Shown here: piece after piece, positions 11,710 through 25,500 of the stretch
Layout: the number at the start of each line of letters is the position of its first letter
Numbering within the stretch: the first letter of the stretch is position 1
Made by a program: the position numbers and the translations under genes
The notes under the pieces: model-generated
What the model was told of the DNA's origin: nothing
Database searches by the model: none
The model's input: only the letters and a program-made list of their open reading frames with translations
NCBI GenBank assembly: GCA_037013495.1
Contig: CM072809.1
Coordinates: 8,689,001 to 8,753,000, forward strand
Reading direction: 5' to 3'
Source: Hippophae tibetana
Taxonomy: Eukaryota; Streptophyta; Magnoliopsida; Rosales; Elaeagnaceae
DNA length: 64,000 nucleotides

Positions 11710-14700
11710 TGTCCTTTTTCAAATTGGATCATAAATGTTAATTATATGAAACTTGTAAAAGAAATTGTTGAAGTTTTATTGTGGAAGTCCTTTTAGTCAA
11801 GATATTTGTTGTTTGTTCTTTGGTGGAAACATAAGTAATACAAATAATCTTGGGTTATATCATTTCTCTCATAAAATGTCTCTCTATTTTTATGTGTTTG
11901 GTTTCATCATATTTAACCTAGTTGAGAGAAATGATTATGATAGTTTTATTATCACAATAGATCTTGAATGATGTTTTAGTTTTGATACTTAATTCTTTAA
12001 AGAGTTTTCTTAACTATAATCCTTCACAAATTCATTGCGTAATTGCTCGAAATTTAACTTTAATATTACTTTTGGATGCTACATTTTGTTTCTTGCTTCT
12101 CAAAGTTACTAGATATTTTCATACAAATGTACAATATCTAATAGTAGATCTCTTATCATCTATTGATATTATTTAGTCTACATTTGTAAAGATTTCTCTC
12201 TCTATTTTGTTTTTTCTTAAAGAACATTCCATTTCCTGGAGGTTCTTTAACTTAAGTATTATGTATATCACTTCTAAGTGTATTTATGTTGGTGAATGCA
12301 TGTGTTGATTGACCACACAACTACAAATGCAATGTTGGGTCTAGTATATGATATAGTAGCTTTTAAACTAATCTTTGATATGTGTCTCAATCAACTGGTT
12401 TATTACTATTCATTTCTACTTTCATTCATGCTTTAATTAGGGTGTCGTTAGGTTTGCTTTCAAGCATACATGTTTCGATTAAGAGGCCGAGAACATATTT
12501 TCGCTGAGACACATTGATGCCATCTTTTGACTTGGCAATTTTCATACCTAAGAAGTATTGCATTTGTCCCAAATCCTTTATTTCAAACTTAGTAGCTAGA
12601 TTTTTCTTAAGTTTCTCAATCTTAATTAAATTATCTCTAGTGAAAATTATATCATCATTATATATAATTGGAATCATCTTCAAGTGTTCTTTTAATTGGT
12701 GGAAGAACATAGCGTGATATGATTGTCCTTGTTAGTACCTTTGACAGTTTTATCACTTTTATAAACCTATCAAACCATGTTTTGGGTGATTGTTAAAGAT
12801 TGTAAAGGGACTTTTTTAGTTTATAGGCCATGTTGTCCTTCTTCTGCTCACAAAAACCTAGAGATAGTGTCATGAAGACTTTTTCATCTATTTTTTCATT
12901 GAGGAAGACATTTTTTATATCAAGTTGTTGGAATGTCCAATCTAGGCTTGATGCTAATGATAATAGTACCTAAAATGTGTTTAGCTTTACCACCAGTGCA
13001 AAAGTTTATGTGTAATCAATCCCTTAGGTTTGGGTAAACGTTTTAGCAATCATTAAGCTTTGTAACATTTAACTATCCCATTAGTTTTATATTTAGGATG
13101 AATACCTATTTGCATCCTATTGGCCTTTTCTCTCGTGATAACTAAACTATATCCCAAGTGTCATTGTTTATCAAGGCTTGTATTTCTTCTATTACTCTAC
13201 TTTCCACTTGTGAACTTCCCATGTCTCTTGAATATTCTTTAGAATTTTTATCCTCTCAAGGTTAGAGGTAAAATCATGGTAGTTTGGAGATAAAGAATGA
13301 TAAGACACACAATTTGAGATATAATGGAGTGTACAAGATCAGTGTTTTTTTTTCTGAATGCAATAGGCAAATTATCAAAGAGAGGTTTCAAGATTACCTG
13401 TGTTGGAAGAATCAAGAACACTAGAAGCTATTATCGGGTTAGACTCTTGTACTATTTCAAGGGTGATATTCTTCAGAAACTTTGATTTTTGTTGTCATGA
13501 ATAAAACAAGTATCTCTTTACCTTTCTATGTGCCAACGTCTCTCTCTAAGTTCAAGTTGCCTTCTATAAATGGTATATTAGAGTGGGGTGGTGTAGTGTA
13601 GTAGGTTCAGGAACAAAAGTGGGGAATGAGAGATCAAATTTAAAAACATAAGCTTCGTTACTGACATTTTCTCCCTAAGGAGAAGGTTTTTGAAAATGAG
13701 TATTTTCAAATAAGGTAACATCAAGGCTCGTATAGATTTTATCGGTAGATGAGTCATAAAATTTGTAGCCTTTTTGAGTGTGAGAATACCTTAGAAACAC
13801 ACATTTGAATGCTTTTGGGTCTAGCTTACTATGATTATGAGAGTGGTGTGGTGTGGTAACTTTGGGAACATAAAGTTCGGGAACAAAAGTAGGAAAGAAG
13901 AGATCAAAGTTAAAAACCTAAGCTTCGTTACTGACATTTTCTCCCTAAAAGGAAAGTTTTTGAAAATAAGAAGTGTTTTTAAACAAAGCGACATTAAGCT
14001 CGTATAGATTTATGGGTAGATGAATCATAACATTTGTATCCTTTTTGAGTGGAAGAATACCCTAAAAACACACATTTGAATGCTTTTGAGTCTAGCTTAC
14101 TGTGATTATGAGAGTGAATGGGAACCAAGGCAATTCAACTGAATACTTTGAGAGGTATATCAAATAGAAGTTAGGGGTAGGAAGATATTTTTTAAGTTTT
14201 TGAATAGGTGCTTCAAATGATAGGATACAATTAGGCATTCAATTTATAAGGTAGACATAAGTCAAGATTGCATCTCCTTATAACATTTTTGGCATATGGG
14301 TAGTGAACACTATAGTGCATGCAACATTTAGAAGGTGTCTATTTTTTCGTTTAGTAACTTTGTTTTGTTGAGGAGTGTCAACATAAGAGCTTTGGTGAAT
14401 TATCCCATTTTGTAAAAGATAATTTTTCAAAGTAGCATTAAAATATTTCCTAGCATTGTCAGTATGCAAAATCTGGATTTGTATTTGGAATTGTGTTTGA
14501 ATTATGGTATGAAAGTTTATAAAGACAGTACAAACATTAAGTTTGTCTTTCAATAGATTAAGCCAACACACTCAAGTATGATCATTAATGAAGGTGACAA
14601 TTTAAAGTACGAGGAAGGACCCTATAAATCATTGTGGATAATAATAAATGATTTTGAGGGTTTATATTTGTATTTTGGAAAAAGATGTATGCTGGTGCTT

Positions 14701-16534
14701 CACAATTTTACAAATTTCGTACTGTAAATCAAGCAATATTTTATTCAAAATAATAGAAAGAAACAACCTTTTTAAATAAAGGAAATTTGGGTGACTCATC
14801 CTAAAGTGCCACAAAATTGTTTCACTATTCCTAGAAACAAATGTAGAACCACAACTAGCATTTTGATGTTGTGCACTTACATTGGATTCCTCAAAGTAGT
14901 TGAGTCTATCATATTCTCTAACACTACCAATCATCTTCCTCGATGATAGGTCTTGAAAAACACAAGATGAAAAGAAAAAATTAGTAGAGCAATTGGAATA
15001 TTTTGTCAATTGACTAATAGATAGTAAATTGCACAGTAGTTTTGGAACATGAAGAATGAATTCATGAGTTATAGAGTTAGAGATTGTTATACTCCCTTTT
15101 CTTGAAATAGATGAGAAAGTCTCATCTATAATTTATACTTTAAGGTTTCCAACACATAGTAAATATGAAGAAAATAAATAAAATGTATAAGTCACATGAT
15201 TTGAAGTACTAGAGTCAATAATTCAAGGGGTTTTAGTTTGAGATGTAGCACTCAAGACTTTTAAAAATTAACTTTGTGAGCTAGTGAACCTATAGGGGTA
15301 TATGTAGAAGATTGGTTAGATGCATGAATAGTTAAGAACATTTTGTAAAGTTGTTCTATTTGTTATGAATTTAAGGTTTCATTGGAAATGGAGGGCTTTT
15401 GGGGGTACCCTTATTGAATATTTAGCAGTGGTCTAATAGTCCCAACTTTTATTGGTGAACTATCTCAATTTCTAATTTGTAGGTTTCCCATGTATTTTCC
15501 AATAGGTTTTTGTGTGTGTTTATTTTTACAACAATGTTCACACCATGGATTTTTTTTGTTTGATGTTGTGTAATACCAATTTGTGGCCCAACTCTAGGTC
15601 CCTACCTTTTAGGGGGGTCAATATCAGCAATACCATGAGACAATTATCCAACATTTTTAGATTCAAATTGCCTATGAATAGTGGAATGCCCATGAATTGA
15701 ATTTTCTAGCCTATTAGGCCCATTTTCAACCCAAAAGTTATACAACCAACTCCCATTAGGCCCAACCCCATTTTGCCCATTCAACCATAGTTTCTAGCCT
15801 TATCTTTTTTGCACATCAACATCCTTGCATTTCTACCATTTTTGTACATTAGCCTCTTCCTTTATTCTTTTTGCCTCACTTTTGAAAAGACTTTACGAAT
15901 GGAAGGGAATGGTCGACACTAAGTGCTTTCCCTTTAATGTGGTCGAGTTCCTAGTTTAGGTCGATGAGGAACTCGTAAACTCTTTTGATTAGGATGTTTT
16001 GTTTGTGTCAAATAAAATCCTCCTTACACACCCAATTTTCATTTGAGCCTGAGTCTAGTTCTTACCACAACGTGATCATTTTCATGTAAAAATCTATCGT
16101 CTCACGATTTTCTTACTTCAGTTGCTATAACTTAGTTTTTATTTTGAAGATGTGCGAGAAATCTTCAACATCCAAATAGGTCTCGTGAATAGCATCCCAA
16201 ATATCCTTAATTGTTGGCAAAAAAAATAATTCCCAATTGAATTTTGCATCGAGTGAAATAGCCAAGCTCTCACCATCAATTTTTTCAGCTTTTCATTTTT
16301 GAAGGCTATTCGATTGTGATGATGTTGGTTCTTCAGTTTCACAATTGAGGTAAACTAATTTCCTCTATCTTTGATTACTAATTTTATATACTATGTCCAC
16401 TCTTGATAGTTTTAGTTGTTGAGTTTTTCAATCGTGAGTTAGATAGATGAATTATCGTATCATTCAAAGTTCATGATTATAGGACTTTTTACATAATTAA
16501 CAGGGTTTAATTTTTTTCTTTTTCTCTAATAACA

Positions 16535-16726
16535 TGTTGATTGAATAACTAAAATGAAAATAATCCTTATTATTTGTATATTAAAATGTACAATCTAGTT
16601 TCTATTTATAAAAAAATTTCTAATAAATAATATCTAAATTTTTTCTCTTTATCATATTTATAAATTTAAAATAGAAATATGCACATTTAAATATAACCAA
16701 AAATCTCAACAATTTTGCGATTTTCA
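16535..16726 (-). repeat. 5' LTR of the degenerate Copia
   Basis: About 192 bp, starting tgttgattg and ending attttca in plus orientation. It aligns loosely with 11510-11709. Many substitutions and indels show the insertion is old. Confidence 0.65.
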
Positions 16727-19060
16727 TAGTTACCAAACCAAAATAGAATATTAGCTTAAAAAATTGACATTATAAATCAAATTATTACATTTATTTTGTT
16801 CATATTATTACTCTATCTTTGTCTCACATATATTATATAATTATTATATTTGTTCCATTTGTATCATTTCGATAGTCTTTGTCTAACATAATCATCAGAT
16901 ATTATATAATTAAGTAATATATTTGAAATAATTCGAATAGTTAAGTGTTTTATTTAAAAAAAATTATTATTCCAAATGTAACACTTAACTATATTTTGTT
17001 CATTATCTACAACTTACTTATTTGACATGTTTTAAAATAATTATTAATGTGTAAAATCGTTAGAAAATAATAATAAAATATAATAATTTAAAAGTATTTT
17101 TTTAAATTTATTCGATCTAATAAAAAGAATCATTTAGTCCTAGTTCTCAAGTATATTGGACCACTTGCCAAGTGCTCTATGAAAGAAAGGGGGAACTGAA
17201 AGTTTGAAACCCAAATTTTATTGGGCGAGAATCATGAAGGCATAAGGTAGAGTGATTTCTACAAAACAAAAAATATCCACTTTTTCTTTCCTCTTTATTT
17301 TTTATTTTTAAAGGAAATTGATATTTATAGAATATAAATTACTAATATCGAAATAATTAAATATTTTACTTTACAATTTAATTTTTTAAAACTTTTAAAA
17401 ATAAAAATATTGTTTTAATATTAACAAAATTTGTTTGAAAATAAAGGTACACATGACATAAAAATGTCATCACAAGTAATGATATTGGTACAAAATGCTA
17501 TTTTAATATTGGAAACATTTTTTATAATATTTTGTTGATAAATGATAACCGACCAGTCATCCAGCAACAAAAACAAAAGGAATTGATGGAATCATCATTA
17601 CTAGCTGATCGACGCAATCTTAGCAATCATGTAGTCCACATTTGTATGACTTAAGTTCATGTATTATGCTAATTATATGAATTACATTCATTATAGAAAA
17701 ATAATACATGTAGGATTTGTATTACAAAATGTTTTTATCTACGTACTATCGAAATCTTGTCTGAGAATACACGTACCTTTTCAAATTTACCATTAAGTTG
17801 ATATTTCCTCCATGTTTTATGAAATTGAAAATGATCGTGATTTCTCATTGCACGTGGTTAAACCAAGCATCTTCAAATAATTTAAGGCAAGCTGCATTTT
17901 ACCTTTTCTTTTAAGAGTTTAATCTGGTTCAAGAAATAACTTTTCCTACACAAAATGCAAAAATACCTCCAATTTACTAAGATAGCTTTTCTAATATAAT
18001 CTTACTTTTTTTTAAAATAATTAATATAATATTTTTCTTAATTTTATAAATTAATATTTTTAAAATTTATAATAATAAAAATAATATATTTAATTAAAAT
18101 AAAATTAATATTTGATGTGTATAAATGAATATAATTCAATTTAAAAATAAATAATAGATTATATTTTTTTAATATTAAAAATATATTAAATGAATATATA
18201 AAAACTTTTACAAATTTTAAATGTAGTGTTTTTTTTCTTTCTTAAAGTCAATATACGGCTCTAAAACCAGAAGTCAATCCCCCACCCCTTTCTCACTGAT
18301 GCTTATATGGGGATCGTTATTCGACTTATTTGTCAGTGTCAGAACACTCAGAAAAGTGGACTGCACAACACAACAATCCTTCCAAAACAATGCCTCAGTT
18401 TAATCAGAAAGCAAGAAGCCAATTATACAAGTATGAAGTTTGCCTCTAACACTGAGACTCACGTTAGTCTACTCTTTTTTATCTTTCACATGTATTTGTG
18501 GTTCTCGTTATATAATATAATCCAACTCATCTTCAACTTTAGTAAAACTTTACACATATTAAGGAGACTTAAATTAAGCTTATCTTTTTAAATGTGGGTA
18601 TAGCTTTCACTAGCTATGATGACATCTCCTAAAAGCACTGCAATTGTTCAGAATTCCTGCATTTTTTCCAAGCAAAAACCGTGCAAAAAAGGTCACTCCT
18701 CTCATTAACTTTCACCGAAAAGTATAAAGTTTAAAACCCACCTGTAGTTTTCTTGACTTTAGATTAAACCCTTTTTATTAGCACTCATGAATTTATGTTT
18801 AAAAACTCATCACAACCCTTTAATCCTTCATGTGTTCTTGTAACTTTTTCCTTACTCAACTTTTTTTCTTTCAAAACAAACAGAGAGACAGTCAGAGAGA
18901 GAGAGAAACCAGAGTAATGAGACCCAGTCGGGGAAAAGGGTTAATTTACTGAATACTATTGAGTATTGATAGGTTGGTACTTGGTCAGTGGGTTCTGGTG
19001 CTGTATAGATTTTAGCAGAAGCTGTAGACTGAGATTCAAGTTGTAAGGTTTTGGGGAGAG
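16727..19060. other. Intergenic and promoter region of the NPH3 gene
   Basis: AT-rich sequence with no recognisable gene. The last 200 bases become less AT-rich. They carry a GA-rich run near 18885-18910 and probably contain the 5' UTR of the NPH3 gene. A clear TATA box was not picked out. Confidence 0.45.
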
Positions 19061-22000
19061 ATGGGGGTTGTTACAGTTGGTGAATTGAAGCCAAGCATTT
19101 CAGGAAAGAGGTCGTTTCGACCCAGTTCTAGTATAAGGCATGCCACTGAATGGTACTAATCTATTATTCTCCTCTTTTGGTTGTTAACAATTTTTTATTT
19201 TTTTTTGACAAACACCTTGACTAGTTTCTTCTAAAACTTGTAATTTTCCTTTTAATAAATTCAAGCATCACAATCTAGAAGGATTAAGATAAGGATTGAG
19301 TACTGTTATGACAATCCATTTTGGGTATATGTAAGTGCATAGTATTAGATCAGTTCATTCAAGAACAATAATTGAATTGTTGTTCGATTAACAATTTTTA
19401 TCCTCATCTCTGTTTTTTTTTTTTTTGAACGCCAGATTTATCTTCATAACTGACGTCTGACAGATAATAGTTATGTCCCACAATTTAGAAGTAAAATAAA
19501 AATTCCATTTACTTCTCTCATAAAGCATGTCTTTTAAGTAGGTTGTGAATTTATTTCGCTCTCAATTCAATTTTTAACTTCGTACAAAGGTCCCTTTAAA
19601 TTTAAGAAGGAAAAGCAACAGCAGATGATAAACAATTTTGACTGTAGCCATGAGATTGACACATCAAAGCTAGTGATTTTGAATACAACAACAAAGAAAA
19701 TAGACTAATTAACGTTCTTATTGCTTACTGATCTATCAAAATTTTGGATTCTTAATGACTGTTTATGTTTTTTCCTAATCAATTATTATTATTTGTTGGG
19801 AGTTCTTAGCATTTGTAGGACCTTTAACAAGTACGGACAATTTATACATTAGTTGATTGACTATGACAAACCTTCAATCTTTACATTGAATAGAAGAAAA
19901 CACATCCAGCTATATAATAAATCATAAGGGACCCATATAAATGCTCTTGGTATCTCCCCAGATCTGTAAATTGGCCATTTCTCTGATTGGTTGAAGAATT
20001 TGTTTTCACTATTTGGAGATCTTAGTCTCTCTCTATTTCTATATGTATATTTATATATATCCTAACACGGTAAAAATGCAGACCACTAGTTTTCAATTAT
20101 TGATTTTATCAATTTTCTGATCCGGGCCATCCATGTCGAAACATAAATCAAGGAGGATTATATCGTCCATAATTGTTTGAGGTGTTGATTTGCACATAAG
20201 TTTGCTCATTTTTTTGTTGCATACATGGCTACTCATGCAATTAAGTTCATATGAGGAAAAGCTTCTGCAAGGTTTCTGATATATTGGGAACAAGTGACCA
20301 ATCAACATGTATGCTTGAAATTATAGATATAGCTTTTGTGTTTCTCTGCAATGTTCACTCATTCTAGTTTTGTTTCTTGCAGGCCAATCTCTGATGTTTC
20401 TAGTGATCTTACTGTTGAAATAGTTTCTTCAAACTTTGCACTTCATAAGGTGAGGAGTTTAATCATTGTATTGGTTAGTTTAGAATTGAATGTGTTTTAG
20501 CTTTATAGTTGCATAATGTTATTTTATGAGCTAAGTATCAACATGCATGCTTTATAGTGGTGTTAATTAAGCAGTTTTAGTTTTTATACCATTGAGCTTA
20601 TTTATGTGATGGCAAACAGTTAGCTTATTGTTTCCTCTTGATATGAAATGATAAGAAATGGTGGTTTTGTTTCTCTTGTAGTTTCCTCTTGTTTCTAGAA
20701 GTGGAAGGATTCGAAAACAATTTCTGGAAACAAAAGATTCAAAAGTTTCACGTATAAATCTTTCAGCTATTCCGGGTGGACCAGAGGCATTTGAGCTAGC
20801 TGCAAAGTTTTGTTATGGAGTAAATTTTGAGATAACACAGTCAAATGTTGCTATGCTTCGTTGTGCAGCTCACTTTCTGGAAATGACGGAAGATTTTTCT
20901 GAAAAAAACCTTGAAACCCGAGTCGAAGCTTATTTAAAAGACAATGTGCTCCCAAACATATCAAATTCAATATCTGTTCTTCATCGTTGTGAATCCTTAT
21001 TACCAATAGCAGAGGATATCAATCTGGTTAATAGGCTTATCAATGCAATTGCAAGTAATGCTTGCAAAGAGCAATTGACATCTGGGTTACTGAAACTTGA
21101 CCATAATTTTCCAACAAAGGCTGTCTCAAATTTGGAACCAGAAACACCTTCAGATTGGTGGGGGAAATCTCTCACTATGCTCAATCTTGATTTCTTCCAA
21201 AGAGTACTTTCCTCAGTAAGGACAAAGGGTTTAAAGCAAGAAATGATTAGCAAAATCTTGATAAACTATGCTCATAATTCACTTCAAGGTATGGTTATAA
21301 GGGATTCTCAATTAGTCAAAGGAAGTCTTCTGGACTTGGAATTGCAAAAGAAACAAAGGGTGGTTGTTGAGACAATAGCTAGTTTGTTACCAACTCAATC
21401 AAGGAAGAGTCCAGTTCCAATGGCCTTTCTCTCAAGTTTGTTGAAGATTGCAATTTCAGCATCTTCATCTACTTCTTGTAGATCTGATTTAGAGCGGCGG
21501 ATTGGTCTTCAATTGGACCAGGCTATTCTTGAAGACATCCTAATTCCTGCAAGTTCGTATGGAAACAACCACAGTCCACTTTATGATATAGATACCATCA
21601 TAAGGATCTTTTCCATATTTTTGAATTTGGATGAGGATGATGATGATGATAATCACTTAAGAGATGAGAGCGAAATGATATATGATTTTGATAGCCCTAG
21701 ATCTCCTAAACAAAGTTCAATCCTCAAGGTTTCGAAGTTGCTAGATAATTATCTAGCAGAAGTTGCTCTAGACTCAAACTTGACACCATTAAAGTTCATA
21801 CAATTGGCAGAACTACTTCCAGACCATGCTCGTATTGTAAGTGATGGGTTGTATAGAGCTGTTGATATTTTTCTCAAAGTGAGCACCTCTCTCTCTCTCA
21901 ATGCAAATTCCTATTTGTTTACATTTTGAACTCAAATATATGATGAGTGTTTTTATTCACAGGTTCATTTAAACATTAAGGATTCAGAACGCTACCGCCT

Positions 22001-22505
22001 TTGCAAAACAATTGATTGCCAAAAACTATCACAAGAAGCCTGCAGTCACGCAGCTCAAAATGAAAGGTTGCCGGTACAGATGGCAGTTCAAGTTCTGTAC
22101 TTTGAGCAAATCAGGCTTAGGAATGCAATGAATGGTGGAGGGCATAATCAATTCTTCTTTGGTGGAATGAATGGTCATTTCCCTCAACGTTCAGGCAGCG
22201 GTGCAGGCAGTGGAGCCATTTCTCCTAGAGATAATTATGCATCAGTAAGAAGAGAGAATCGAGAGCTTAAACTAGAAGTTGCAAGAATGAGAATGAGGCT
22301 TACTGACTTGGAAAAAGATCATGTTTCAATGAAACAAGAACTTGTAAAGTCCCATCCTGCTAATAAGCTATTCAAATCATTCACCAAAAAATTGGGCAAA
22401 CTCAATGCATTTTTCAGGATTAATGGTATGAAGCCAATCGGAGGCAAGGCAAATTCAGAATCCCGATTCCCATTTCAGAAGGGAAGGCGTCACTCTATGT
22501 CATGA
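19061..22505 (+). CDS. BTB/POZ domain NPH3 family protein (SETH6-like), 4 exons
   Basis: Predicted adaptor of CUL3-type ubiquitin ligases or signalling scaffold of the NPH3/RPT2-like family. Exons 19061-19152, 20383-20449, 20682-21878 and 21963-22505 join in frame to give 632 aa. The BTB/POZ domain covers about residues 32-130 (PISDVSSDLTVEI, FPLVSRSGRIRK, AKFCYGV). The NPH3 domain follows, including WWGKSL, LDLELQKKQR, LPTQSRKSPVP, CRSDLERRIG and LDQAILEDILIP. It also contains an acidic run, then SKLLDNYLAEVA and AELLPDHAR. A Lys/Arg/Glu-rich coiled coil (RRENRELKLEVARMRMRL) lies near residues 550-590. The protein ends RRHSMS, a possible 14-3-3 phospho-site like that at the end of NPH3. Length is normal for the family and no disabling mutation is seen. 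Arabidopsis At2g47860 (SETH6) is my remembered best match and also lies next to a CCCH gene. Confidence 0.93.
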
Positions 22506-25500
22506 CCAAAAGTGTGAATAAACAACAGTGTATAGTATAATTAGTGTTGAGTGTTTCTTATAATCTGAGGTTGATTGTTTTCTTGAGTGTTGATTTCTGT
22601 TGTTATGTGATCACGAGGTCGATTAGTCTCCTTATCTTTTTGATCAATCATGTAAGGCAGACTCTTTGATCAAACTCGTAATCTAGCCTCTCTAGTTTTC
22701 CAAACGTGAGAGATCATATAGGAGTCAAATGACACGCCTTTTTAGCATCAACACTCTGTTGAGAAAGCATTTTCCAATTTACACAACGTAATTCTCTTCA
22801 GTAAAATCGATAGTTTCATAAAAAGGAATAATAAGAAAACCCTTATAGGCATCTTATGGTGAAATGGCGCAAAAGTGTAAGTCTAAACCATCTTTCATCA
22901 TGACTAGTACTATAAATCTTCCTAGTGTGAGTATAAACATTCAGAAAAGTCAAGAGTGCTGCTTTTGTACTTTTTAGTGTCTAATTTCCGTTGTAAATTT
23001 TACCTTTTTTTTTTTTTGGAAAATACCTTTTTGTTTTTCTGTCCTTTCCTTTTACCAATGCTGACATAGTTCTATACAATTGTATAAAATGAACAGATGA
23101 AATAACCATAAGCCTTATGAATTTCACTATTGTTTTCAATAAATATGGGATGTTATAGCTAGCTAATAATTTTTCATTCATCATATTGTCAAAGTCTCAC
23201 AGGGAATGTTAATTATCAGATGCTCCAAAAGTACAAACTCCTGAGACAAATAGCGAGCATGCGTAATGAAGTTGAAAATGAAAGATACTTAGTTATGATT
23301 TGCTTTTATTTTATTCCCACTAGTTCATGTCGTGGAATCTTAGTTGAGAATTCACTGTGACATTTGCATTTGAACCTTCTGTGATTTATTGAAGCTCGTA
23401 TGTTGTGTTTATGAACTCTGAATATTTCTATCAATAAATAAAGGTAATTAATATTTCTAGTGAAAAAAAAACTAATAACAGAATAAAATTAGTATTTAAC
23501 TTAATAAGATTACAATCTAACTTTCCAAAAATAAAAAAATTGTTCTCATATTAGTATTTCTTTCCCTTTTCAAATAAGAGACGGTGGCGGAGGGATGTGA
23601 TGGCTCAAATCTGCCAAATCGAATATAAATTTTAGATAATTTTTTTTATAATATATATAAACTTAATATTCTTTAAATCAATTAAAAATTAAACATATCA
23701 ATTCAATCAATAATTTTTGAAAAATTATGTTAAATGACATCACTTAACAATTTATAAAAGTAAAAACAACTTATAACAATATTTAACGGAATTAAAATAA
23801 ATAAAATTCAATATTAAATAAATCTAAATAACAATAATTTAATGTTTAATGTAAAATAATTTGTTAAAATTTTATTTAATAGTAAAAATAAAATATATTA
23901 TTTTGTAATTTTAAGTTTTAAATTATATTATTTATGTTATTTTTTTCATATTTTACTGTTCAATCATCCAACTCATCTTATTTCTTTTTGCCTTGCTCAT
24001 CTTTTATAATTTTTCATTATTTATCTTATTAATTATTCTTATTCTCATTCTATTTAAGAAAATAATCACATTCGTATTTCTTGTTTTTTTATTATGCTTC
24101 TCCCGTATTTAGAGTTCGTACTGTAGCTGATTTAGATGATTGCATAATACTTAATTTTTATTAGTAATTTTTTATTAAAATAAATTTATGTTTTAAAGAA
24201 TGTATAAAGCATTTTATGTAGCGTTTTATTATCTTTGCAATGTTTTTATAATTTTAATAAATATATTTTTTAACAAGAATTATGATGTTTATGAAATATT
24301 TTAATTACAATTTTTAATTTTAGCCATTTTTATTATGTGTTTTAAAATAATATGATGCCCATTTTTGTTTTTCAGCCAAACTTAAAAATTTCATTTTAAT
24401 TTCACCATTATAAGAGAGAAGAGGATATTTTTCTGTTCCTAAATAGAAAGGCTAGCTGCACACATTTTACGCCTACTTTTGTATATACGTTGCTCTTTGA
24501 ATACTACGTTGCACAAATTTTTCACATTTTTTTTTTAATTATGATACCACTGCCACCTAATGGTCTAACATGCACACATAATATTGTTCGGGATGCAGGG
24601 ATGTCGGAAGGTTTTTTTTTTTTTTTTAAGAAACACTTCTTAAATTTGATTTAAAATAGTGCACTAAAAATTAACCCATTTTTTTTAAAATATTTTTATT
24701 TATTTATTTTTAAGTGGTATATTAAAATACACATAAATTTTTAAAAAATAATAAATAAATCTAATACTTATTTTTAATATACACCTTAATTATTTTAATT
24801 TAACTACTTAGATGTTTAAAAATCATGTACCATAATAAATGAGAAATAAATTTTTCATTTATAAAAATAAAAAAAAATCAATAATTTCTTGAAAGAAAAA
24901 TAAATATTTTTATAATGACAGAATTCAACAATAATTTTTTTTATGTATTTAAAGGTAGTGTTATTTTACTAATATTTTTTTCTTAAGTCTCGTACTTATT
25001 TTTAAAATATACATAAATTTATTTAAATTAATTATTTTAATTTAACTGTTATTTAGATATGTAAAATCATTTCTCACGACAATGAAAAAGTAATTTGTCA
25101 TTAATGAGAATAAGAAAAAAATGTTGATTTTTGGAAAAAATAAATATTAATATATTGTTATAATTGATAAATAATTTTATTATATATTTAAAGATGATGT
25201 TATTTTTTACTAATATTATAAATAAACAATGTAAATAAAATTTTAAAATATTTTTTTTATGTATAACACATAATCATAAAATGATTAATGTAGAATATAA
25301 TATGATAATAAGACACAAACACAAAACAAATGCAATTAACATGACACAATTAGCATCTTACATAAAAGATCACTACTTTATGCTACAAGTACCAAAAATT
25401 ATGGTAGATAGAATTTTTTTAGTTAAAATCTTTTTATGAAGTTTAATTGTTTGATTTCAAAATTAAAGTATTTTTTAAAAACAACACATATCTTAAAAAA

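Larger units (their letters stand above)
11510..16726 (-). mobile_element. Degenerate Ty1/Copia retrotransposon
   Basis: An old element on the minus strand bounded by two diverged direct repeats (11510-11709 and 16535-16726). Coding remnants occur in the expected order from right to left. The GAG-pre-integrase piece around 14662-15009 contains LWHFRMSHPNF. The integrase piece at 14278-14571 contains HTDNARKYF and VDTPQQNK. The reverse transcriptase piece at 12426-12710 contains YNDD in place of the usual YVDD, followed by FEIKDLGQMQYFLGM. Stops and frame changes are dense, so it cannot be autonomous. A primer-binding remnant (TGTTATTAGAG on the minus strand) abuts the right LTR. Target duplications are no longer clear. 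Confidence 0.85.

Noticed and set aside
18307..18591. 94-codon frame upstream of the NPH3 gene
   Set aside because: No recognisable domain, no neighbouring exon that fits, and low-complexity composition toward its end.
20981..21253. Antisense frame within the NPH3 main exon
   Set aside because: It is a shadow of the well-supported plus-strand NPH3 coding sequence.
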